64,000 bases of DNA from Moringa oleifera (taxonomy: Eukaryota; Streptophyta; Magnoliopsida; Brassicales; Moringaceae). Below the pieces are notes generated by a model, which saw only the letters and a list, made by a program, of their open reading frames with translations, was not told the DNA's origin and did not search any database. The DNA lies in NCBI GenBank assembly GCA_021397835.1, contig JAJFZO010000718.1:186001-250000 (forward strand). Reading direction: 5' to 3'. Positions 55,920 to 64,000 of the stretch are shown here, piece by piece; the first letter of the stretch is position 1, and every line of letters starts with the position of its first letter. Both the position numbers and the translations under genes were made by a program.

Positions 55920-57480
55920 TTGCTTGTAACTAGAGTAGGCATCCATCATGCTTTACATCTCATGGCCTAAGTTGTTATTTACTAATTGATCTATCTTTAG
56001 CAAGGGATACCAATTCTTCTAGCAGGCCTTATTAAGATACATGAAGTCCATGCCCATCCACCATGTCCCATTAGCTTTTTTTTCTAATGTAATGTTGGCT
56101 AACCACTACGGGTATCTCATTTCCTTAACAATCCTACTTTTAATAGTGCCTTATCTCTCCACCTTCTTCTTTGAGTAGGCCTAGGGCTTCTTCTTCTGGG
56201 TTTGTTAACATACCTTTAAAGCCTCATTCTTTTTATTAGCTCCTTTATCTTTTCTTTCAATTATTTATAATCCTTTGTATTATGCCCATGGTTTCAGTCA
56301 AAATGACAGTACTTGCTACAGTTACATTTTAATGGGTCTAAATGCATATGCTTTGGCCACCTCACTTATGAGTCATTTTTTTATTTGCATAAGAATATTC
56401 CTTCTTATAGTGGTGAGAGAATTATATTTTTTTCTATTGTCGTCATCAAATTGATGACATCATCATAGGCTTTTTCCTCGTAACTCTGTCCCTTTTTTTT
56501 TTTTTGCTTTGTTTCCTTATCATTATGAGGCAAAACAAAAACTGCCTTTGCCTTTCTTGCTTTAGTTTTCGTAATACTCAGTGTCTACACTAAGCTTAAA
56601 TCATTCTTCTTTTCTTTTTCTCCTCTTCTTCATTGATATACTTTTTGGCCTTTGCTATAGCTCCCTCAAGTTCTTTAGCATCTTTCTATTAAGAGTTGTG
56701 AAACACTTTTACCAAGTGTCCCTCCTTAACCATTGAGACTGCCGTTGATTAATCCAAGGTGTTCACTTCTAAAATGGTTGCAGTATATATTTTCATGTAG
56801 TCTTGTAGTGGATCCTCTTTGCTATCTAATATGGAATAGACTGGTTGTCTTCTGCTTCTCAACCACGCTATTCGTGAAGTACCACAAAAATAGCTACCTA
56901 AGGGAATCAAATGAATAGAACCTAAGAGGAGTGAATTATACCATTACGTGATTATTTTCGCTAAGAAGACTGTGAATACTTTGCACTTCATGGTGTTTAC
57001 CAATCTTTGAAGGTTTGCCAATATCAAAAACCATTCGATGTGATCCTGTAAGTCCATCAGCTCATCAAAATTATCATCTGGAAGTGACTGAACTTAGATA
57101 GTATTGATTCAGTAAGAATCTCAATTACTAATGGATATCCTATAACGTGTTGGTATTATATGTTATAGAAGTCATCTCTCTACATTTAAGCATTCATAAG
57201 GAACTAGATTTGCTTCTTTAGCTAGCCCATCTTTTCTTTCTTGGGTGATGGGAAGTATGGAAGTATTCATCAACTTCTTTTCCCCTTTAGCTTGCTTGGT
57301 GACCTCATTTTTTCTGTCCTTGTCTCTTATATCATAGTGATTCTATGCCACCTCATTAATGGCTTCAAATGGCAAAAAAGCAAGCGGTTAATAAATTAAA
57401 GGTTAAAGATGTCCTCTTTTTCAAGATTTACTAGTGCACCAGGACATTTAGGATGTTAGTTATTTAATTCATGTGTTGTC
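55920..57480 (-). mobile_element. Ty3/gypsy remnant H, gag region only
   Basis: Frame-shifted minus-strand pieces follow plant gypsy gag order from about 57110 leftward: 'LMDLQDHIEWFLILANLQRL', 'VFTVFLAKII..WYNSL', 'GTSRIAWLRSRRQ', 'EDPLQDYMKIYTATILEV' and a KAKKYINEEE end, then at about 56250-56330 a 'YCHFD.NHGHNTKDYK.LKEKI' segment. These match gag of Athila/Tat-type elements, including the region just before protease. No protease, RT or LTR is recognised here. The plus frame at 56733-56918 is a shadow. Confidence 0.75.
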
Positions 57481-58496
57481 TTAAAGCTGCCAATGCATTA
57501 GTTTGGGGCTTAGTGATAGAGATTAAAGGGGCCTATGGATGGAAATGGTCAAATGATTGGGACATGAAAGTAAGGCAAAGTTATGGACGTTGGCAAAATG
57601 GTATAAAGGATCATCCACATCAAGGTCATTGTTAGTTGAGGAAGTGTATGGCATGACATGCCAAAATGTGTGTTGTCACCATTATCATCTCAATCTATGG
57701 TAGGTGTAATGTGGTGGTAACTATGAACATGAGTTGTGGAGGGAAAGAGACCATTGATGATCATGTGACAATCAGAGGCAAAAGGGTTTAGCTAACTTAT
57801 GCAATCGATGAAGTGGCTGAAGCGAAGTAGGGATCTTAGTTATTGGCCAATTAACTAGTTAACCATGTTTTAAGACATATAAGTGTTTAGAAATTAAATA
57901 CTTTTCATTACAAGATTCACACAAATGGCATTAACAATGTTGTTAGAAAATATCATGTAGCTAAGTGTTGACACATAAAGGTAAATCTCCATGTACGTAG
58001 CTATGCTGGGTGATATAATGGGGAACCTGTAAGACAAAAGCATAGCTACAGGGCATCATTAGGTGATTGGTATACCTTTCGATACTCAGGTTAGTATAGG
58101 ATTCAGTAGAGTTTAGCTAAAGAATGAATAGCTTGGCCTAAATAATACTTGAGGTTCTACTTTATAGAGTTAGGTTAAAGGGTACACTCATCATTTTGTT
58201 GTGGATGTGGTTTGTCCTTGTCTGGGTAAGTGAGACACTAATTTGCATTTTGATTGATCCTTCATCAGCTCAATATTATTGTATGCTTATTAATTCTAAG
58301 TCATGATACACTTAGAGTGACTAGGAAGCCACTTATCTAACATTATAGCGTGTCTCCCGCCAATAGCTAGTTAATTTTTTTGTCTTTTGTCTAACGTGGC
58401 ACTCCTAGAAATGTGTTCCTTAATGGGCTTGAATGAGCTTGAGCCCTTTCATTATGGATTTAAGCCTTATTGTTTTAGTGGTTTTGTCTCTTGAGA
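57481..58496. other. Unassigned DNA between gypsy H and copia F
   Basis: It lies where the 5' leader or LTR of the minus-strand gypsy remnant would be expected. I see no gene, no clear primer-binding site and no repeat partner in the window. Confidence 0.4.
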
Positions 58497-58615
58497 AAAA
58501 AGGTCACACCAATCTTACTAGGTCATGTTAGAAGAAGATTGAAAAACTGCATTAAAAATATTTAAAAAACAGAAGCTCCACTTATATAGGTTTTCTGAGA
58601 AGCATTCTTCTAATA
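58497..58615 (-). repeat. Truncated 3' LTR of copia remnant F
   Basis: 119 bp ('aaaaaaggtcacaccaatct' to 'cattcttctaata') match the right end of the F 5' LTR from about 63392 to 63514 and the E LTR end. The remainder is missing at the left border. Confidence 0.75.
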
Positions 58616-58834
58616 ATCTCTACCTTAATTCCTATAAATGGATAAGTCAAAAGAACATCCAAGTCATGTTACTTGTTGATGAGCCAACTAGCCCAGCATA
58701 TCAATTAGCTCTACTACTTAAAAGCATCAAAAAAATTTTCAGCTTCTATGAAAGCACATCTTTGATTCCCATGTTAAAAGAATTTTCATTTATCATGACT
58801 TTATCTAGCTAAATTTTGCCATTCTTAACCATTT

Positions 58835-58963
58835 ATGAACAAAGTAATACTTAATATCAAAATGCTTTAATCAACCATTCATGAACAAAGTAATACTTAA
58901 TATCAAAATGCTTTAATCAATCATTCATGAACAAAGTAATACTTAATATCAAAATGCTTTAGT
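58835..58963. repeat. 46-bp tandem repeat, 2.8 copies
   Basis: The unit 'atgaacaaagtaatacttaa...' starts at 58835, 58881 and 58927, nearly perfectly repeated. The matching place in remnant E (about 42780-42830) has a single unit, so the expansion happened in F. Confidence 0.95.
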
Positions 58964-59221
58964 CTTTCATGATACATTGGATTTTCACCCAAATGTAATA
59001 TAAATTGAGAATCACTAAATACCTTTACCTTAATTCTTTAAAAGCTTTCGTTATTGCCATATATTCAGCTTCAATGCTTGATAAAACTAGTATTGATTAA
59101 AGCTGAGCTTCCTAACTAATGCATCATCCATTAAACAATAAAACATATATAGATAAGGACTTTTTTTTATCTTTATCACCTATGAAATCTGAATACGTAA
59201 AGCCTACTAACCCTTTTTGTT

Positions 59222-60248
59222 TCATCTCTTTGTACTAATAGAGTAAACCATAGTTAGCAGTTTCTTTATTTTGTTAGGTAGCCATTTAAGAGCTAACCAA
59301 TGTTCCTTACTTCTATTAGCCATGAATCTACTCAAGACACTCAATAAATAGGCTACATTTGGTCTACTATATACTATTGTAAACATTAAGAAGCCTATTG
59401 CATTTGAGTATAGGGCATTGATCATTTGCTATCTTTTTTTCTTTTATTTTAGGATAACACTTTGTTAAAAGCTTGAAGTGGCTACCTAAATGGATTCTAA
59501 CTTCCTTAACTTGATCCATTTAAATTTTATAACACTTTTTATAGATACAATTGTTGATTCAACTTTAACTAATTCCTCGCTCTGTCTTTTTCAATGTTAA
59601 TGCCTAAAATTTCCTTTGCCTCCCCCGGGTCCTTCATATCAAATTCTTTACTTAACATTCTATTCACTAAGATTATTTGCATCTTGCTCTTACTAGCAAT
59701 CAACATATCATCAATATATAGCAACAACAGTAATATCTCATCAGTCCCAACTGATTTAATATGGAAACAATTATCATACCTGCTCTTTAAAAAGGCCTTA
59801 TTGAAGAACATAGGAGTTAAACCATTTATACCACTGTTTTAGTTGTTGCTTTAAACCACATAGAGTAACCTTTTCAGCAAGTACACTTCATGCTTCTTGC
59901 CTTTTAATTAAAACTCTTCTGGTTGCCTCATGTAAATGATCTCTTTAAGCTTTCCATGAAGGAATGTTGTTTTAACATTCATTTGTTCTAATTTCCATCC
60001 TTTTAAAGCAATAATTGCAAGCACCAATGTTATAGTCGAAAGAATACTTTATTATAATTAATATCAGCCATTTGAGAAGAACTTTTTGCAATAAATCTAG
60101 CCTTAAACCTCTTAGAACTAAATGTATCTCCTTTCTTAAGCTTAAAGATCCATTTACAATCAATTAGCTTCTTACCTTCTAATTTATCAATAATTTCATA
60201 AGTTTTATTAGCCATTAAAAACTTCATTTCTTCTTGCATAGCTACCAA
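59222..60248 (-). pseudogene. Copia reverse transcriptase fragments of remnant F
   Basis: Minus-strand frames in order: EEMKFLMANKTYEIIDKLEG, then KKLIDCKWIFKLKKGD (60030-60248); 'LLLLYIDDMLIASKSK' with the catalytic YIDDM and FDMKDPGEAKEILGINIEK (59569-59811); and IGFLMFTIVYSRPNVAYLLS, then VLSRFMANRSKEHW (59222-59425). This is the RT domain from start to end with frameshifts between. The YxDD active site is intact, although the frame is broken. Confidence 0.9.
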
Positions 60249-60539
60249 CCAATGTTCTGCAAAATTTAAATTGGTTACTATACCTTGATCATCATCTCTA
60301 CTTTACTAATATGGGATTCATTTGGTTGAAATCTACTGGAGGTCTAATAGATCTCCTTTTGTTCTATTCTTTGCTAGCTTATAACCTTTCAACTAATTAG
60401 CATCATGATTTTCATCACAGGATCTTCTTCATGCTTACCTTTCTGAGTCTGACTTGTTGTTAAGCTGCTTATATCATGTTTGAAGTTATTAATAAGTGTG
60501 GGAGATTGAATTTGCCTCATAACAAGCTCCACCTCAACT

Positions 60540-61350
60540 CTAAATCTTTCTAGTACTTTGAAGCATTATAAGACTTATTATGATCAACTGAGCTTCCTTT
60601 TTCTTTAGCATAAGGCATATATGTTTAATTGAAGATAACATCTTTAGAAACAAGAGTCTTGAATCCATTTCCTTACTTGATACAAATTTCATATCTCTTA
60701 ATACCATCAGGATATCCTTGAAAACCTCCTTCAATTGACCTTGAATCTAATTTTTCTAATCTTTGGTGTGCATAGGTAGTATAACCAAATGATTTTAAAT
60801 GAGACAAGCTAGGAGGCTTGTCACTCTATAATTCTTCAGGTGTTTTTAGTCCAATAGCTTTAAATAGACTTCTGTTAACCAAATAAGCAGTTGTTATAAC
60901 TTTTTCTCTCTAAAAGCCTTTAGATAGATCAGTGGTATACAACATACATCTAACTCTCTTTACCAAAGTTATATTTATTCTCTCTTTATGACATTTTGTT
61001 ATGGAAATGCTTTAACTGATTTGTACCTTAGGACCCCAGCTTCTTTGCACAGTTGATCAAATAAGACATTGCAAAATTTCACCATGTTATTAGTCCTTAA
61101 GGCCTTTAGTTTCTTACTTGTTGTTATTTCAACCAAAGCCTCCCCTTTCTTAAATTTTTAGTAGCAATCATCTTTATTCCTGAGCATGTACACCCATACT
61201 TTCTTGTTAAAATGATCTACAATGGATAAAAATTAATGGTATCCTCCATGTGTGAAGACTTTCTTAGGCCCCTATAGATTAATATGCACATAGTCTAGTA
61301 CATCACTTTGTTTGAGAACTTGATTCTATGTTTTTTTCCATTATATAATG
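60540..61350 (-). pseudogene. Copia integrase C-terminal region of remnant F
   Basis: Minus-strand frames with stops run from the integrase core (about 61100-61300, 'KKVFTHGGYH..LSIVDHFN..VWVYMLRNKDDCY') to the C-terminal part around 60540-60900 with 'KEVFKDILMVLRDMKF'-type text, the usual 'F.GY..G.KGY.LW'. Recognition is by order and by alignment with E. Confidence 0.65.
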
Positions 61351-61701
61351 TCCACAAAAACCAAAACCACTCAACTTACCTTCTCTTAGTAGCCCTTGTT
61401 TATGAAGTTCCAATAGAGCAACTTCACTCACATGTCCTAAATGCTTGTGCCATAGTTAAGCAACACTTTGTTTGCCTCGGCAACTATTGCAACAACGCCT
61501 GTGGTTGCAGAATCCATCAATACATACAAGCCATTTTGTTTAATGCTTTTAGAAAAACCAAAACTCCTTTAAATATCATGAACTACCCCTTCTCAACCTT
61601 AAACATATAACCTTTGTTGTTTAGAAATCCAAGAAAATTCCTCCTTTAAGTTTGGTACATGTCTAACTTCCTTTAGAACCTTAATGGTTACATTATGAAG
61701 T

Positions 61702-61968
61702 TTAAATGCCACTAAACCATTTTTCATAATTGAGCAGGCTTTCGTTGTTTCCCATGATTACTTTGCTTCCAACAATGGTTGATATTCCATAAATAATGTC
61801 TACTAAGCCATATATATTATGTGCATTAGAATCTAATATCCATTCTTCTTGAACTTTGATTTTTGGAACATTTAACGCTTCTTCTTCATTAAACAAATTT
61901 GATACCATAGTTGCATCAGCTTCTTTGTTTGATTGTTGATCATTTCGCTTTTTTTTTTTTTTTTTCAA
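61702..61968 (-). pseudogene. Copia protease fragment of remnant F
   Basis: The 88-codon minus frame starts in a poly-Lys run caused by a T tract at 61950-61965 and then reads NVPKIKVQEEWILDSNAHN, then STIVGSKVIMGNNESL. It is the counterpart of 46185-46511. The catalytic D-S/T-G is DSN here, so the active site is lost. A knuckle-like CRRCHK segment lies just upstream near 62000. Confidence 0.8.
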
Positions 61969-62191
61969 GTTCCTTACAAAATCTTCTAATGTTGCTTATT
62001 TTACTGCAACGATAGCATTTGCATGATGAGTTTTCAGATTTTAGTCTCTTATTGTTTCTTTTTTTTTTTTTTTCCTTTGCTACCATTTCTAAGAGTCTAG
62101 GATTGACCCATTTTCTCTGATCTACCTCTCACATATAACGCTTATGTTTTTCTTAATCTGAATTTAGATTTTAGAGCTCCAACTATATCTT

Positions 62192-62452
62192 CTAAAGTGA
62201 GTATGTCTCTTTCATATTTAAAGATATCAACAAAGGTCTCATAAGACCTAGATAAAGAATGTAATAAGACTTGTCCTTATCCTCATCCTCATACTTAACT
62301 TGGATATTTTTGAGGTCTAAACAAAGTTTTATAAATTCATCAAGATGATCTTGTAGTGGTTTACTCTCTTGCATTTTAAATGTGAAGAACTTCTCCTTCA
62401 AATAAAGCCTACTAGACAAGGCTTTTGTCAGATATAAGCTTTCTAACTTCAA
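62192..62452 (-). pseudogene. Copia gag fragment of remnant F
   Basis: The 86-codon minus frame contains LTKALSSRLYLKEKFFTFKM, QESKPLQDHLDEFIKLCLDL and a DEDKSYYILYLGLMRPL-like end. It matches gag (UBN2 family) '..L...L..LKM.E..S...H...F..L...L...G....DED....LL.SLP.S'. Confidence 0.88.
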
Positions 62453-62750
62453 TCACACCTCAGCAGCTATATTTTGCTTTACAACCTCACGTAGAACCTT
62501 ATCACTCAAGTTCAGTGTCATGGTGTTATATGCCCTTTTCATAGCATCTGCCTTTTCTTGTGTAAGGGTATTGTGTAGTTTGTGTTCTCTTCCTGATGCA
62601 ACATCAAGACTAAGGTTCCTAAGTCATGTCAACATCTTAATCTTTCAAAGACCAAACTTACATGTGTCATCAAACTTCTTAACATCATATTTTATAGCTA
62701 ATGGTACCATTTTGTGCAAACTGAAAAACTACTAAGCTGTCACAAATGCA

Positions 62751-62762
62751 GCTCTGATACAA
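62751..62762 (-). other. Primer-binding site of copia remnant F
   Basis: GCTCTGATACAA is the complement of TTGTATCAGAGC, close to the initiator-Met tRNA site TGGTATCAGAGC. It lies a few bases inside the 5' LTR at 62767. Confidence 0.8.
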
Positions 62763-62766
62763 TCAT

Positions 62767-63514
62767 TGGAACACTTAAATCTCTTATATATTAATAGATC
62801 TCAGTAGTAAAATATAATAAGATAAACATATCTTAACCAAAAAAGCAAGAAAGAATAGAACAATAACTAAATTAATCAATAACAAATAGCTTTATAACCC
62901 TATTATTCAACAAAACACATCCAACAAGCAAAAACACAAAAAAAAAAAAAAAGCATCACAAAATGTAAGGAACAAGTTAAAGGGAATTTACATAGCTCAG
63001 CATAAGCCTACATCCATAACCGGTTTCCAACAAGTAAAAAGACAAAGAACCTTTCACTAATTTTTCAAGAAAAAGAATCCAAAGTTTTTTTTTTTTTTTA
63101 AGGTTACAAGGAAAAAACTAGAGTAGTTCTCACATCCCTTCACTGATATGTTGCTCTTGCCCTCTTTCTAGTACAAGACACCCTCATAAAGTGTCTTACG
63201 TACAAATTACACATCTCTCACTAGCCTTTGTAAGTAGCCTATATATTATTCTCTGAAATCCAACCAATAACATCACCTTACAATGCTATACTTTTTGGGA
63301 GTGTGTAGCTTTTTTTGTTGCAAATTTGACTAATTATGCACAGATGAAATGCACTATTTGTTTTCAGCCAAACAAACTTCATATATATCTTTAAAAAAAG
63401 TCACACTAATCTTGTCAAGTCGTTTTAAAGAGGATCAAAAAATTACACTTGAAAATATTTTAAAAAACAAAACCTTCATTGACGTAGGTTTTTCTAGGAA
63501 GCATGCTTCTAACA
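62767..63514 (-). repeat. 5' LTR of copia remnant F, 748 bp
   Basis: On the plus strand it starts TGGAACACTTAAATC and ends GCTTCTAACA. It aligns with the E LTR (42022-42562) and has about 200 bp extra around 63190-63390 that E lacks. The right border abuts the P450-related DNA. Confidence 0.75.
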
Positions 63515-63638
63515 CAGTTAATCAAGGATCTACTTACATTCAATCCCTGACGCTGGAAGTAAACCAAGAAAAATCACTTTTATCATCACATTTTCATTAA
63601 GAAATAACTCAAATATTTTTGGTGTTAACTATCATCTC

Positions 63639-63793
63639 TTGAAATGGAAAACCATGTACGTACAGGAACTTGAACCAAGTGTCATTTTCAAAAATTTCGT
63701 GCCCTTCAGCTCAGGCATGAAGCAGTGTGCCGGTCGAAGTATAGTTATGTGTTCTTGAGCGATTTTAATCCATGTCTTAGTTAGCAAATACAG
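63639..63793 (+). pseudogene. Cytochrome P450 heme-binding exon remnant
   Basis: The frame reads LKWKTMYVQELEPSVIFKNF, then VPFSSGMKQCAGRSIVMCS, a TGA stop, and AILIHVLVSKYR followed by a donor-like GTAACG. FSSGMKQCAG is the P450 heme loop (FxxGxxxCxG), with the axial Cys kept and the usual Arg as Lys. The text after it matches the helix '.A.FLH.LV.KYRW'. The in-frame stop and isolation suggest a pseudogene, unless the window edge hides more of it. A 69-codon minus frame over it is a shadow. Confidence 0.75.
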
Positions 63794-64000
63794 GTAACGC
63801 ATATTCGTAACTTGTTGTATAAGCATATTTACACAATTCAAGTATGATCCTGTGAGTGTTTTGATAGTTTAGACATTTGTGCTTGCTCAATAGGTGGATA
63901 AAGATCAGGGAGAAACCCTGCTCGCAACCCCATATGACGGTTTAAGAATGGACTTAGGCTTAAGTTCTTTGAGAAGCATAATTAAGCTAAAGTATGCTTT
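63794..64000. other. Window end, nothing recognised
   Basis: It follows the P450 exon remnant after a donor-like site and could be its intron. I see no second exon before the window ends. Confidence 0.4.

Larger units (their letters stand above)
58497..63514 (-). mobile_element. Ty1/copia remnant F (near full length)
   Basis: From right to left on the minus strand: a 5' LTR (62767-63514), a primer-binding site (62751-62762), gag (about 62192-62520), a zinc-finger/protease region (61702-61968), integrase (about 60540-61350), RT (59222-60248), RNase H (about 59030-59110) and a truncated 3' LTR (58497-58615). It aligns with remnant E. Multiple stops and frameshifts are present, so it is not autonomous, but it is the most complete element in the window. 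Confidence 0.85.

Noticed and set aside
56733..56918. 61-codon plus-strand frame
   Set aside because: It is the shadow of the minus-strand gypsy gag sequence.
7768..63514. Possible intact, active copia retrotransposon
   Set aside because: Every copia element here has stops, frameshifts or missing domains, and LTR pairs are missing or strongly diverged.

Overview
The window is plant nuclear DNA, most likely from a dicot. The evidence is a tandem family of intronless genes for small secreted proline-rich proteins, together with large numbers of decayed Ty1/copia and Ty3/gypsy retrotransposons, a CACTA DNA transposon and solo LTRs. The intergenic DNA is AT-rich. Nothing looks bacterial, and I saw no CRISPR array and no convincing tRNA or rRNA gene.

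The organising theme is a cluster of about 120-residue proline-rich cell-wall-type proteins: a signal peptide, then ARHLLQLPQ, then LPxLPxxP-type repeats and a C-terminal LSPPP tail. They resemble PELPK1-like or hydroxyproline-rich proteins. Minus-strand members (MASSNFF/MASYNFF type) lie at 10567, 20848, 36266, 40107, 47469 and 50168. Plus-strand members (MASYSGF type) lie at 22497 and 37901, with broken copies at 12202 and 1455 and a cut-off gene tail at 1-60. Three minus/plus pairs are head to head across about 1.25 kb of homologous divergent promoter DNA: 10567/12202, 20848/22497 and 36266/37901. The cluster therefore grew by duplication of a two-gene unit, and the right-hand units (40107, 47469, 50168) have only the minus-strand type.

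From left to right: a PRP tail and a PRP relict (1-1571); a gypsy remnant (about 1548-7766) split by a 2.75 kb CACTA element (1828-4575) that carries pieces of an organellar ribosomal protein L3 gene and a beta-amylase gene; copia remnant A (7768-10244); PRP pair 1; flank block; copia remnant B (14547-20518) with a 1.9 kb insertion; PRP pair 2; mosaic copia remnant C (22889-29510) with a solo LTR, another insertion and a stray PRP 3' flank; flank block; copia remnant D (31745-35937); PRP pair 3; PRP 40107; copia remnant E (42022-46532) with a solo LTR; PRP 47469; PRP 50168; a flavin monooxygenase remnant (51914); copia remnant G (52265-55890); a gypsy gag remnant (55920-57480); copia remnant F (58497-63514); and a cytochrome P450 exon remnant (63639).

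Only the proline-rich genes look functional. Copia remnants A, B and D meet the PRP 3' flank at the same junction, so that insertion is older than the duplications. The best candidates for undescribed biology are the gene-capturing CACTA element, with two unrelated exons arranged for in-phase splicing, and the repeated divergent PRP pair with its conserved shared promoter region.
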